Shown: piece by piece, positions 26,017-34,539 of the stretch | Layout: each line of letters opens with the position of its first letter | Position numbering within the stretch: position 1 is the stretch's first letter | Source of the DNA: Desulfofundulus salinus | Lineage (GTDB): Bacteria > Bacillota > Desulfotomaculia > Desulfotomaculales > Desulfovirgulaceae | Assembly (NCBI RefSeq): GCF_003627965.1 | Contig: NZ_RBWE01000001.1 | Coordinates: forward strand, 386,026-442,335 | Reading direction: 5' to 3' | DNA length: 56,310 bases | Position numbers and translations under genes: made by a program | The notes under the pieces: generated by a model | Database searches by the model: none | Told to the model about the DNA's origin: nothing | What the model saw: the letters and a program-made list of their open reading frames with translations, nothing else

Positions 26017-26535
26017 ATGATGCAGATGAAATGGACCAAAGAGGCCTTGCAGTACATGAACAACGTTCCCTTTTTTGTGCGGGAAAAGGCCAGGAAAAAG
26101 GTGGAGGAGTGGGCCAGGCAAAAAGGGGTCGGGGAAATCACCATGAACGAGGTTATGGAAGCCCGGAGCAAAATGACCGCCCGGGACCCCAATGCCCCCC
26201 CGCCGGCCAAACCCAGGATTGCCGTGGTGCGCTGCAACATTGTTTCCGAGGTCTGCCCGGGCGTGGGTTGTCTTAACAGCTTCAACAAAAGGGAGCAACA
26301 CTTTGCCCGCTACGGTCCCGATGCCGAGCTGATCGGCTTTTTCACCTGCGGGGGATGTTGCGGGCGCCGAGTTTCCCGGCTGGTGGAAAAATTGCTGCCC
26401 TACGATCTCACCCATGTTCATTTGAGCTCATGCATGCTTTTGGAGGGGGACTACCCCAGGTGTCCTTTCAAGGAGCAGATCAAGAAGACCATCCAGGCTA
26501 AAGGTGTGGAGGTCGTCGAGGGGACGCACCACTGA
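26017..26535 (+). CDS. PCP_red-like plus CGGC domain protein
   Basis: 172 residues with two parts. Residues 5-55 (WTKEALQYMNNVPFFVREKA, then EITMNEVMEARSKM) resemble the PCP_red helical domain found at the C-terminus of the light-independent protochlorophyllide reductase B subunit and as stand-alone units in anaerobes. Residues 68-165 form a CGGC domain (VRCNIVSEVCPGVGCLNSF, FFTCGGCCGRRV, HLSSCMLLEGDYPRCPF), rich in conserved cysteines that may bind metal or an Fe-S cluster. Molecular function unknown. It stands alone between the terpene synthase and fprA. Confidence 0.78.
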   Translation: MMQMKWTKEALQYMNNVPFFVREKARKKVEEWARQKGVGEITMNEVMEARSKMTARDPNAPPPAKPRIAVVRCNIVSEVCPGVGCLNSFNKREQHFARYGPDAELIGFFTCGGCCGRRVSRLVEKLLPYDLTHVHLSSCMLLEGDYPRCPFKEQIKKTIQAKGVEVVEGTHH

Positions 26536-26711
26536 TGCACCGCGTGCCAGTTCTGCCAAAAAATTTTTTCGGGTGTACAGGAAATCAGTTATCAATCTTG
26601 AATTTTATATCATGTAAGAAAGCAAAAACGTTTTTGCTGTAGCTTTGTACGGTTTAGCGGTAGGATAAAACAAACTGGCTCATCTATATAACAAAGGGGG
26701 AATACAATGTC

Positions 26712-27884
26712 ATGCAACCGGTGGAAATCAAAACGAAAATATACTGGGTGGGCGGCATCGATTGGGACCTGCGTTACTTTCATGGCTATCTCACTCCGCG
26801 GGGAACCACCTACAATGCTTACCTGATTGTGGATGAAAAAATTGTGCTGGTGGATACAGTCAAACACTACCTGTTTGATGAAATGTTGAGCAGGATTAAA
26901 AAAGTTGTGGATCCGGCCAAAATCGACTACCTGGTGGTCAATCATGTGGAAATGGATCATTCCGGCAGCGTCCCCAAAATAATGGATCTCGCCCCGGGTG
27001 CCAAAGTCGTAACTTCGCCCCAGGGGAGAAAGGGTTTGGAGCGGCATTACAAAAGGAATTGGGACTTTGTGGTTGTTAATTCCGGTGACGAACTCAACAT
27101 CGGCTCCCGCACTTTAAAGTTTGTGCACACTCCCATGGTGCACTGGCCCGACTCAATGGTCACCTATATCCCTGAAGAGAAACTGCTTTTGCCCAACGAT
27201 GCCTTTGGACAGCACATTGCCAGCATCGAACGTTTTGATGATGAGCTGGGGTGGGATGTGGTTCACGAGGAAGCGGCAAAGTACTACGCCAATATCGTTT
27301 TGCCCTACGGCGACCAGGTAAACAAGGCCCTGGATGTTGTTTCCCAGTTGCCCATTGACGTAATCGCCCCCAGCCACGGGGTGATCTGGCGCTCCTTCCT
27401 GCCCCGGATTTTGCAGGTTTACCGCCGGTGGGCCAATCACGAAACCGGGAAAAAAGCGCTTATAGTATACGATACCATGTGGGGTTCTACGAAGAAAATT
27501 GCTCTGGCCCTGCAGGACGGCCTGGAGGATGCCGGTATTCCCGTTACGGTCAGGTTCCTGCAGACCAATCACATCTCGGAGATTATGTCCGACGTGCTTG
27601 TATCGAAAGCCATTTTAATTGGCACGCCCACCTTAAACAACGGCATGCTGCCCAGCGTGAGTGCTTTTCTCACCTACCTTAAAGGACTGAGGCCGAAAAA
27701 CCGGATCGGGTTTGCCTTTGGTTCTTACGGCTGGGGTGGTCAGGGTGCGAAAGAAGTAAAGGCGTTTATGCAATCGATGGGCTGGGAAGTGCCGCTGGAT
27801 GTCGTCAACCTGCAGTATGTCCCCGGTGAGGACGAACTGGAAGCGGTGAGGGATATGGGACGTAAGCTGGGGGAGGTGCTGTAG
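26712..27884 (+). CDS. fprA: Flavodiiron protein FprA (A-type flavoprotein)
   Basis: 390 residues. N-terminal diiron metallo-beta-lactamase domain (VNHVEMDHSGSVP at about 78-90, further ligands in HTPMVHWPD and APSHG) and C-terminal flavodoxin domain (YDTMWGSTKKIA at about 256-267, GSYGWGGQGAKE). Class A flavodiiron proteins reduce O2 to water and/or NO to N2O, with electrons from rubredoxin or F420-like donors. ATG 26712 follows AAAGGGGG. A perfect terminator hairpin closes the unit. A 30-codon remnant of a second flavodiiron gene lies at 38830. Confidence 0.95.
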   Translation: MQPVEIKTKIYWVGGIDWDLRYFHGYLTPRGTTYNAYLIVDEKIVLVDTVKHYLFDEMLSRIKKVVDPAKIDYLVVNHVEMDHSGSVPKIMDLAPGAKVVTSPQGRKGLERHYKRNWDFVVVNSGDELNIGSRTLKFVHTPMVHWPDSMVTYIPEEKLLLPNDAFGQHIASIERFDDELGWDVVHEEAAKYYANIVLPYGDQVNKALDVVSQLPIDVIAPSHGVIWRSFLPRILQVYRRWANHETGKKALIVYDTMWGSTKKIALALQDGLEDAGIPVTVRFLQTNHISEIMSDVLVSKAILIGTPTLNNGMLPSVSAFLTYLKGLRPKNRIGFAFGSYGWGGQGAKEVKAFMQSMGWEVPLDVVNLQYVPGEDELEAVRDMGRKLGEVL

Positions 27885-27977
27885 CAGTTTGCGGGGTGGG
27901 CAAAGAGGAGTTTGAGAAGGAAAGGTAACTTTTTCCTCTAAATAGATTATAGCCAAGATCGTTCCATATACGTTCCC

Positions 27978-28008
27978 AAAATCGCCTTACCCGTGGTAAG
28001 GCGATTTT
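27978..28008 (+). terminator. Terminator hairpin after fprA
   Basis: AAAATCGCCTTACC (27978-27991) pairs perfectly with GGTAAGGCGATTTT (27995-28008), loop CGT. The T-tract is short because a group II intron begins four bases later. Confidence 0.85.
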
Positions 28009-28011
28009 CCC

Positions 28012-28200
<189 letters not shown>

Positions 28201-28344
28201 TTTCCGGCGCCGGGTGCCTTCTCAATTTGAGATCAATGCCGGAAGTGTCGAATTTAGCGGTAATGCTGCCAGAGTTTACCCCGGCGTCGCAGAATGAGAC
28301 AGCTTTCCGTTTCGCTTTGAGATGAAATTCTGAAAAATGCTGCC

Positions 28345-28377
28345 GCAGGAAGTGCTTTCTTCCTGCTTTATTTTTTC
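28345..28377 (+). terminator. Terminator inside the kor leader
   Basis: GCAGGAAG (28345-28352) and CTTCCTGC (28359-28366), then TTTATTTTTT. It lies upstream of the sigma-54 promoter, insulating it from fprA readthrough. Confidence 0.85.
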
Positions 28378-28441
28378 TGCAGCCGGGATGGTTCAAGGCC
28401 TTGCCGCTTATTCCCCCAACCGCCAGCAATTACATAGGGTC

Positions 28442-28457
28442 TGGCACAACTCTTGCG
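28442..28457 (+). promoter_or_regulatory. Sigma-54 (-24/-12) promoter of korDABC
   Basis: TGGCACAACTCTTGCG fits TGGCAC-N5-TTGC, with GG 28443-28444 and GC 28455-28456, 43 bases before the korD start. A TATAAT-like string lies just after it but has no -35 partner. Confidence 0.87.
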
Positions 28458-28499
28458 TGTATAATCAAGTAAAGGTTCCAAACGCGCGAGGTGATGGCA

Positions 28500-28721
28500 A
28501 TGGCTAATGCTTTAGCTGCTCCAAAAGCTGTGAACATAGAAGTGCGCCAAAGCTGGTGCAAGGGGTGCGGGATTTGTGTTGCCCTTTGCCCCAGGGAAGT
28601 GCTCTCCCTGAATGGTTCGGGCAAGGTTGCGGTGGTGAATCCCGACCGCTGCGTTGGTTGCGGCCGGTGTGAAATCCACTGTCCGGACTTTGCCATCGGC
28701 ATAGAGGTGAAGGAACAATGA
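28500..28721 (+). CDS. korD: 2-oxoacid:ferredoxin oxidoreductase delta subunit (2x[4Fe-4S])
   Basis: 73 residues. Two complete [4Fe-4S] motifs, WCKGCGICVALCPREVL and CVGCGRCEIHCPDFAI. It carries electrons between the thiamine-diphosphate site of KorAB and ferredoxin. ATG 28500, with GAGGTGAT at 28488-28495, is preferred over ATG 28494. First gene of a delta-alpha-beta-gamma operon; overlaps korA by 4 bases. Confidence 0.92.
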   Translation: MANALAAPKAVNIEVRQSWCKGCGICVALCPREVLSLNGSGKVAVVNPDRCVGCGRCEIHCPDFAIGIEVKEQ

Positions 28722-29878
28722 GCGATGTGGTGGAAATGGCCCGCCTGATGCAGGGCAACGAGGCTGTGGTGGAAGGGGCCCTGGCGGCAGGGGTACGCTT
28801 TTTTGCCGGCTACCCCATCACCCCCTCCACGGAGATTGCCGAGCTGATGGCTGAACGCCTGCCCGGGTTAGGCGGTAAGTTCATCCAAATGGAAGACGAG
28901 ATCGCCAGTATGGCCGCGGTAATCGGTGCTTCCCTGGCCGGGGTGAAGGCCCTTACGGCCACCAGCGGGCCGGGCTTTTCGCTGAAGCAGGAAAACATCG
29001 GCTATGCGGCTATGGCTGAAATTCCCTGCGTGATTGTCAATGTGCAGCGCTGGGGTCCCAGTACGGGTATTCCCACCGCTCCCGCCCAGGGGGATGTAAT
29101 GCAGGCCAGATGGGGAACCCACGGCGATCACCCGGTTATCGTCCTCTGCCCTGCCTCGGTGCGGGAGGCGTACATGCTGGCCATCCGGGCAGTCAACCTA
29201 TCGGAAAAGTACCGGGTGCCGGTGATCCTGCTCATGGACGAAGTGATCGGTCACATGCGGGAACGTGTGGTGCAGCCCCATGCCGAAGAAGTGGAAGTAA
29301 TTGAGCGTAAAAAGCCGGCGGTGGAGCCAAAAGATTATTACCCCTACCGTCCCGGCGATGACGGTGTACCGCCCATGGCCAACTTCGGAGATGGTTACCG
29401 TTACCACGTAACGGGGCTGGTGCACGATGAAAAAGGCAATCCCACCACCGACCCTCAGGTTGCTGAAAGCTTAATTCTGAGGTTGCACCGGAAAATTTAC
29501 GATCATCTGGATGATGTGATTACCGTAGAGGGTTATCAACTGGAGGATGCGGAAATAGTTGTGGTCGCCTATGGTGCGGTGGCCAGATCGGCTAAACGGG
29601 CGGTCAAGGATGCCCGGGCGGCGGGTATCAAAGCGGGGCTGTTCCGGCCGGTAACCATCTGGCCCTTTCCGGAAAAAGAGGTAGCGGAACTGGCCGGCCG
29701 GGTGCGGCACATCATCGTGGCCGAAATGAACCTGGGCCAGCTCAAGGGAGAAGTGGAACGGGCGGTGCAGGGCCGGGTGAGGGTGACGGGGGTTAACCGG
29801 CTGAACGGGGAACTGATCACCTTTGACGAAATCCTGTCCGCCATCAAGGAGGTGACAACGGATGCTCAGTCAGGTTGA
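28718..29878 (+). CDS. korA: 2-oxoglutarate:ferredoxin oxidoreductase alpha subunit
   Basis: 386 residues. Pyrimidine-binding and hinge domains of the PFOR superfamily: MQGNEAVVEGALAAGVRFFA, GYPITPSTEIAELMAE, then TSGPGFSLKQENIGYA and VQRWGPSTGIPTAPAQGD, all characteristic of KorA. The C-terminal domain (about 280-380) is the transketolase-like C domain. Interconverts 2-oxoglutarate and succinyl-CoA + CO2 with ferredoxin; a different 2-oxoacid substrate cannot be excluded from sequence. Under the sigma-54 promoter. Overlaps korB by 17 bases. Confidence 0.92.
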   Translation: MSDVVEMARLMQGNEAVVEGALAAGVRFFAGYPITPSTEIAELMAERLPGLGGKFIQMEDEIASMAAVIGASLAGVKALTATSGPGFSLKQENIGYAAMAEIPCVIVNVQRWGPSTGIPTAPAQGDVMQARWGTHGDHPVIVLCPASVREAYMLAIRAVNLSEKYRVPVILLMDEVIGHMRERVVQPHAEEVEVIERKKPAVEPKDYYPYRPGDDGVPPMANFGDGYRYHVTGLVHDEKGNPTTDPQVAESLILRLHRKIYDHLDDVITVEGYQLEDAEIVVVAYGAVARSAKRAVKDARAAGIKAGLFRPVTIWPFPEKEVAELAGRVRHIIVAEMNLGQLKGEVERAVQGRVRVTGVNRLNGELITFDEILSAIKEVTTDAQSG

Positions 29879-30683
29879 ATCCCACCTGCGATCTGACCGG
29901 TTTCCCCATATCTGGTGTCCCGGTTGCGGCAACGGCATAGTTTTATCGGCGCTGGTCAGGGCCATTGAAGAGCTGGGGTACGACCCGGACAAAACCGTGG
30001 TGGTTTCCGGCATCGGCTGTTCCTCCCGGGCGGCGGGTTACCTGGATTTCAACACCCTGCATACCACCCACGGTCGTGCGCTGGCCTTTGCCACCGGTAT
30101 CAAACTGGCCAGGCCTGAACTGGATGTCTTTGTCCTGATGGGAGACGGCGACGCCACAGCCATCGGCGGCAATCACTTTATACACGCTGCCAGGCGCAAT
30201 ATAGACCTCACGGCCATCATTTTTAACAACAGCATCTATGGTATGACCGGGGGGCAATATTCACCCCTCACTCCTCCCGACAAAAGGGCAACTACCGCCC
30301 CCTACGGGAATATAGAGCGAAGCTTTGATATTGCCGAACTGGCTAAAGGTGCCGGCGCCACCTATGTGGCCCGGGCCACCACCTATCATGCCACCATGCT
30401 GGAAAAATTGATTGTGGCCGGAGCCAGAAACAAGGGCTTCAGCGTCATTGAGGCCATCACCGCCTGCCCGGTAGGATACGGGCGGCGCAACAAAATGGGC
30501 AACGGGCTGCAAATGCTTCTCTGGCAGAAGGAACATGCGGTAACGGTGAAACAGGCGGAAAAAATGAGCCCGGAGGAGCTGCAGGATAAAATAATCATTG
30601 GTGAGTTATACAGGGGGGAAGCTCCCGAATACACCGCCATGTACGAAGAAATCATTGCCAGGGCAAAGGGCAAAAACCGGTGA
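29862..30683 (+). CDS. korB: 2-oxoglutarate:ferredoxin oxidoreductase beta subunit
   Basis: 273 residues. Thiamine-diphosphate subunit: HIWCPGCGNGIVLSALVRAI at residues 14-33, TTHGRALAFATGIKLARP, the ThDP-Mg motif MGDGDATAIGGNHFIHAARR (G-D-G ... N) and NNSIYGMTGGQYSPLTPP. ATG 29862, with AAGGAGGTGACAACGG upstream. Forms the catalytic dimer with KorA. Confidence 0.94.
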   Translation: MLSQVESHLRSDRFPHIWCPGCGNGIVLSALVRAIEELGYDPDKTVVVSGIGCSSRAAGYLDFNTLHTTHGRALAFATGIKLARPELDVFVLMGDGDATAIGGNHFIHAARRNIDLTAIIFNNSIYGMTGGQYSPLTPPDKRATTAPYGNIERSFDIAELAKGAGATYVARATTYHATMLEKLIVAGARNKGFSVIEAITACPVGYGRRNKMGNGLQMLLWQKEHAVTVKQAEKMSPEELQDKIIIGELYRGEAPEYTAMYEEIIARAKGKNR

Positions 30684-30703
30684 GAGCAAAGGAGATGAGT
30701 AAA

Positions 30704-31261
30704 ATGTCCAGAACGATAGAATTCAGGTTGAGCGGTTCAGGTGGTCAGGGCCTGATCCTGGCGGGCGTTATCTTGGCCGATGCGGCCATCCGGGAGGGCA
30801 AAAACGCCGTGCAGGCCCAGTCCTACGGCCCGGAAGCCCGGGGTGGCGCCAGCAAGGCGGAAGTGATTATCAGTGACGGTGAAATTGATTACCCCAAGGT
30901 GGTCTTGCCCGATGTGGTGCTGGCCATGAGCCAGGAAGCAGCCAATAAATATGCCGCTCGTGTAAAAAAAGGAGGCCTTTTAATTGTTGACAGCACCTAC
31001 GTAAAAAATATACCGGCCACCCCGGGGCGGGTGTACGTTTTTCCCATCAGCCGCCTGGCCCGGGAAAAGGTGGGCAAGGAACTGGTGGCCAATATCGTGG
31101 CGCTGGGAATCCTGGCCGGACTGACCGGTGTTGTTTCCCGCCAGGTCCTGGAGCAGGCGCTGCTTTCCCGCATCCCCAAAGGTACCGAAACCTTGAATAT
31201 GCAGGCCCTGGAAGCGGGGTTTGAAATGGCGAAGGCCTCTTCGGTAAAGGTTCCGGCTTAA
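30704..31261 (+). CDS. korC: 2-oxoglutarate:ferredoxin oxidoreductase gamma subunit
   Basis: 185 residues. RLSGSGGQGLILAGVILADA (about 8-27), QSYGPEARGGASKAEVIIS and KGGLLIVDSTYV are gamma-subunit signatures of CoA-binding PFOR domains. ATG 30704 behind AAAGGAGATG is preferred over GTG 30680. Last gene of korDABC. Confidence 0.92.
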   Translation: MSRTIEFRLSGSGGQGLILAGVILADAAIREGKNAVQAQSYGPEARGGASKAEVIISDGEIDYPKVVLPDVVLAMSQEAANKYAARVKKGGLLIVDSTYVKNIPATPGRVYVFPISRLAREKVGKELVANIVALGILAGLTGVVSRQVLEQALLSRIPKGTETLNMQALEAGFEMAKASSVKVPA

Positions 31262-31328
31262 AAAGAAAGAATGGTTGTTTTGGGCTGGGAACACATTTCC
31301 AGGGGAATTGTTTAGCTGTCAGAATCTG

Positions 31329-31440
31329 CCGGAGGAAAAACACTTCCGGTGCAGAAGAAATAAATAGGGCTGTAATTGATACTGTCGCCAGTCCGGGGAA
31401 GATTTCCTTCCGGCTGCTTTTGCGACAGTATCTTATTTCG
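31329..31440 (+). terminator. Structured region after korC
   Basis: Hairpin CCGGAGG/CTTCCGG (31329-31350) is followed by an 11-base perfect inverted repeat GATACTGTCGC (31378-31388) / GCGACAGTATC (31422-31432) enclosing a smaller CCGG/CCGG stem, then TTATTTC. Probably a terminator or 3'-stabilising element of the kor transcript; the T-tract is weak. Confidence 0.55.
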
Positions 31441-31479
31441 GGGTGAATTGGACCACGGGGGCCATCGGGGGGAAAAAGA

Positions 31480-32694
31480 TTGCTATGGAAGAAAAATTTA
31501 TATGTCATGTGCCTGGCGCAGTTTCTGGCCATGTCTTCAATGCAGTTGATCATGCCCTTTCTTCCCTTCTATATTGAGAAACTGGGCGTTACAGAACCAG
31601 GAGCCGTAACCGTCTGGACGGGTATCATTGCCTCGGCCAATTTTCTGGCTTCGGCCATTATGTCCCCGGTGTGGGGAAACATGACGGATCGCCTTGGTTG
31701 TAAAATTATGGTTCTGCGTTCACTGGTTGCCCTGGCGACATTTGCCGTCTTTTTAAGTCTGGCGCAGAATGTTTACCAGTTTACGGCCATCAGAGCTTTG
31801 ATGGGGGCCTTTAGTGGCTTTAATGCGGCAGCCATTGCCCTGGTGGCGGTGAACACGCCCGAACAGCACCTGGGTTATGCCCTTGGGCTTTTGCAAACGG
31901 CCCAGGTGGCGGGAACCATAACAGGCCCCCTGTTTGGTGGAATAATAGCCAGCCTTTACGGATACCATCAGGTTTTCCATCTGATTACATTGATTAACGC
32001 CCTGGCTGCGGTAATGGTTTATGTTTTGATCAGGGAAAGTTTTGGCCCTGGCTGCACCGTACGGGATATTCACGATCCGGCGGAGGAAAGTGGATCTTCC
32101 CCCGGACAAACCCCTCTCTGGGTTGTTTTTGTCGTTATTTTCATTGCCCAGCTATCCGTACGCGTTGCGGAACCAATGGTACCTATCTTTGTGAAATCCT
32201 TATACCAGGATGAGCGCTTTCTGTCCTTAATCGCCGGGATAATCATTGCTTCCACGGGTGTGGCCAATGTGCTGGGAGCCCCTGTGCTGGGGCGTCGCAG
32301 TGACAGATCCGGCTATAAGTTAACCCTGGTGCTGTCCCTTACCGGTGCGGGTTTTCTGTATCTGGCCCAAACTCTGGCCAGTTCCCCATGGCAACTGGGC
32401 ATTTTAAGATTTCTCCTGGGCTTTTGCATGGCCGGCATTTTCCCGGCCGCCAATGCCATAGTGGGGCACCTTTTCCCGAAGGAAAAGCGGGGGAAGGCCT
32501 ATGGCATAATTTCCAGCGCCACTTTTTTGGGCAATTTTGCCGGGCCGCTGGCCGGAGGATTGATTGCCGCCCGGTTTAGTGTGCATGCCGTTTTCCCGGT
32601 TACCGGTGCGCTGTTACTGATCAATGCGGTGTGGGTGGTTAAATCCCTGGTGGAACCCAGAAAAATTTTTAACCCCGGGCAGCAGGAAAATTAA
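31480..32694 (+). CDS. MFS multidrug-type exporter
   Basis: 404 residues, 12 predicted membrane helices with the long central loop near residues 190-210. Motif A variant GNMTDRLGCKIMVLRS between helices 2 and 3 (about 68-83) and its repeat LGRRSDRSGYKLTLVL in the second half. Resembles drug:H+ antiporters of the DHA1 type; substrate unknown. The TTG start at 31480 follows GGGGGGAAAAAG. It has no obvious partner genes. Confidence 0.85.
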   Translation: MLWKKNLYVMCLAQFLAMSSMQLIMPFLPFYIEKLGVTEPGAVTVWTGIIASANFLASAIMSPVWGNMTDRLGCKIMVLRSLVALATFAVFLSLAQNVYQFTAIRALMGAFSGFNAAAIALVAVNTPEQHLGYALGLLQTAQVAGTITGPLFGGIIASLYGYHQVFHLITLINALAAVMVYVLIRESFGPGCTVRDIHDPAEESGSSPGQTPLWVVFVVIFIAQLSVRVAEPMVPIFVKSLYQDERFLSLIAGIIIASTGVANVLGAPVLGRRSDRSGYKLTLVLSLTGAGFLYLAQTLASSPWQLGILRFLLGFCMAGIFPAANAIVGHLFPKEKRGKAYGIISSATFLGNFAGPLAGGLIAARFSVHAVFPVTGALLLINAVWVVKSLVEPRKIFNPGQQEN

Positions 32695-32734
32695 ATGTTT
32701 GTATCGAATAGGTTACTACCATCAATTGTTTTCA

Positions 32735-32758
32735 AAAAATTTGCAACAAGGGCTATAA
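32735..32758 (+). promoter_or_regulatory. Sigma-A promoter of the orphan leader RNA
   Basis: TTCAAA followed after 17 bases by TATAAT ending near 32758, preceding the structured leader. Confidence 0.5.
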
Positions 32759-32763
32759 TGCTT

Positions 32764-32905
32764 GCAGCGGGATAGTATGTCAGTGTCCCGTAATTAGGGT
32801 CGTCAACTGTAATATCTGCAATCGCCCAAGCGATCGGGCGGTGCGAGTAGATAGGTAGCCAGTTGTACGCCGGGCGTAAACGGTTACCTATTTTTTATTT
32901 TTAGA
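32764..32905 (+). ncRNA. Structured leader RNA with terminator, class not recognised
   Basis: After a TATAAT box, the RNA would form hairpin CGGGAT/GTCCCG (near 32767-32792), then a stem ATCTGC ... GTAGAT closing an inner CGCCC/GGGCG hairpin, and end in a terminator AGGTAGCC ... GGTTACCT followed by TTTTTTATTTTT (to about 32902). The layout (aptamer-like domain then terminator) is riboswitch-like. The only coding remnant behind it is a TRAP-transporter piece. I could not match it to a known class. Confidence 0.45.
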
Positions 32906-33012
32906 TTTTTGTTTGGTTTGGACTTTTACTTATATTCGTGCAGGGGGTGATGTTTAGGGAAAAGAGATGCAGAGAAAAAACTTTGGCAATTTAAAAGTCC
33001 ATCGGTAAACTG

Positions 33013-33096
33013 TTTATGGCTGGTGTGTTACCGGGCATTTTACTGGGCGGCGTACTCCTGATAACATCTATCATTTATGCACGCATGAAAAATTAC
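33013..33096 (+). pseudogene. TRAP transporter large permease (DctM) C-terminal fragment
   Basis: Reads FMAGVLPGILLGGVLLITSI then IYARMKNY, matching the last helix of DctM-type permeases (pattern F-x-A-G-x-x-P-G-x-L-L-g). No other part of the transporter is present; the frame runs straight into the tnpA remnant. Confidence 0.55.
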
Positions 33097-33099
33097 GAC

Positions 33100-33272
33100 A
33101 GTAGCTCCTACCGACATTGTCAGGAGACTTAAAAGCATCACCGCCAACAAAATATTTGCTATTTTCCCCAGCCTTAAGAAGAAATACTTTTGGGCACAGC
33201 CGGTAATGTAAGCGTTGAAACTATCCGTAAATGCATCGAAGCCCAGAAATCATCCCGGAGGGAGGTGAAACC
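33100..33272 (+). pseudogene. IS200/IS605-type tnpA (Y1 transposase) C-terminal remnant
   Basis: One frame reads SPTDIVRRLK-like APTDIVRRLKSITANKIFAI then FPSLKKKYFW. After a small deletion the next frame continues with GTAGNVSVETIRKCIEAQK. These are the closing motifs of Y1 TnpA; the HUH motif and catalytic tyrosine region are not found. Adjacent to tnpB as in IS605-type elements. Confidence 0.68.
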
Positions 33273-33455
33273 AAGTGAGCCGGTGCAAAAACAATGCGGT
33301 CAAGAAACTAAAAACTTGCTCTGATGAGCAGTCCATTAACATTCTGGTGGAAAAGTTTCCCCTGCGCCTTACTAAAAGGCAAATTGCGGGCGTATGTTGA
33401 GACTTTCCAACTTGACTTTGACACCTAAAATTTAGAAAGCCTTGAGGCTGTAGGA

Positions 33456-34373
33456 ATGAGGTTACTTCCAATTCCTGGACCCCTTAAATTGTGCCACGCG
33501 AAAAGTCGAGTAATGACAAGGGTTTCAGGGATCGCTGTCAAAGTCCAGTCCAACGGTTGGGGCAGAGAACCGCTGATGGTAAAGCTCCCTAAAAGGCTTA
33601 CCAACGCCGCAATCCTGCAAGCGCAACTGGTCTGGCACCGTAATCAATACTGGCTGCACGTAACCGTAGAGAAACCGGCCCTGTTAAAAGTTCAGGGCGA
33701 CGTTTGTGCCGCCATTGACCCGGGGGAAGTGCATGCCCTGAGCATCACCGACGGCGATGAAGCTCTGGTGATCAGTGGCAGGCTGCTTCGTTCGCTCAAC
33801 CGCTTGAGGAACAAGGTGCTGCGGCAGTTGCAACGAGCTATCTCCAGAACATCGAGCGGCTCCAGGAAGCGCAAGAAACTCCTGGCTAAAAAGTACCGGT
33901 TCCTCAACTGGATCGAGCGGCGGATAGAACATATTCTGCACAGTATTTCGGCCCAGGCCGTCCGCTGGTGCCTGGAAAAGTACGTCAAGGTGGTCTACAC
34001 CGGCAACCCGGAAGGCGTGCGCGAGAAAAACTGCGGCAAAAAGCACAATCAGCGCATGGGCCAGTGGGCCTTCGGCAAATTGCGCGCTTTGCTGGAATAC
34101 AAGCTCAAGCGTCACGGCATAGAGCTGATTCCGGTGGATGAGCGCGGCACTTCCGGTACCTGCCCGGTATGCGGGGAATATACCAAACAGACCGGACGCG
34201 TATTCCGGTGTGGAAATGCTTCCTGCGGGATTTCGGGTATCCACCGGGACGTGCTGGGAGCCAGCGGCATTTTGGATAAAGCTGTGAACGGAAATTTCAC
34301 TAAAGGCCGTAAGCTACCCGGAAAAGTGGAATACCTGCGGCCGCAGGTGCTGGCGCCGCAAAAAGCGGCATGA
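33456..34373 (+). CDS. tnpB: TnpB RNA-guided nuclease, N-terminally truncated
   Basis: 305 residues against about 370-400 for the family. The RuvC acidic residues appear kept: D in CAAIDPGEVHALSITDG (residue 88, where about 190 is usual), E in YTGNPEGVREKNCG, D in GIHRDVLGASGIL. The zinc ribbon CPVCGEYTKQTGRVFRCGN plus ASCG is intact. About 100 N-terminal residues (WED/REC part, which recognises the TAM and guide RNA) are missing or degraded upstream, where short stop-broken frames occur (33259-33440). So the RuvC half is preserved but the protein is probably not a full nuclease. Confidence 0.8.
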   Translation: MRLLPIPGPLKLCHAKSRVMTRVSGIAVKVQSNGWGREPLMVKLPKRLTNAAILQAQLVWHRNQYWLHVTVEKPALLKVQGDVCAAIDPGEVHALSITDGDEALVISGRLLRSLNRLRNKVLRQLQRAISRTSSGSRKRKKLLAKKYRFLNWIERRIEHILHSISAQAVRWCLEKYVKVVYTGNPEGVREKNCGKKHNQRMGQWAFGKLRALLEYKLKRHGIELIPVDERGTSGTCPVCGEYTKQTGRVFRCGNASCGISGIHRDVLGASGILDKAVNGNFTKGRKLPGKVEYLRPQVLAPQKAA

Positions 34374-34538
34374 CGTATCTACGACGAGTAGTAGACGCCC
34401 ATGGACCGGGCCTTCCCGGCAAGTGCCGGGATGTAGCTCACGAGGAAAGCGTAAGACCTGCGATTTTGCAGGCGGCTTTCCGATGACATGAGAAACCTTC
34501 GGGACGAAGCCCCCGGGCTTGTCCCGGGGGAGGTTCAC
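34374..34538 (+). ncRNA. Candidate omega RNA / right end of the IS605-type element
   Basis: The sequence after tnpB contains several hairpins, ending with CCCCCGGG (34511-34518) paired to CCCGGGGG (34523-34530) and the end motif AGGTTCAC (34531-34538), the common right end of tnpB elements in this bacterial group. In such elements the 3' region gives the guide RNA scaffold and the flanking host sequence supplies the guide. Here the flank is the aconitase gene start (GGCTACAATCTCACC). Confidence 0.65.
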
Positions 34539-34539
34539 G

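Larger units (their letters stand above)
28220..28541 (+). repeat. Kor leader, copy 2 (intact operon)
   Basis: Matches 14600-14903. Contains palindrome TCTCAATTTGAGA (28220-28232, candidate activator site), a terminator, the sigma-54 promoter and the start of korD. Confidence 0.9.

Noticed and set aside
32764-32905. Possible ZTP (pfl) riboswitch because of GGGTCGT and a CGCCGGGCG string
   Set aside because: The two motifs lack the conserved surrounding bases and spacing of the ZTP aptamer, and no purine or folate gene follows. Kept only as an unclassified leader.
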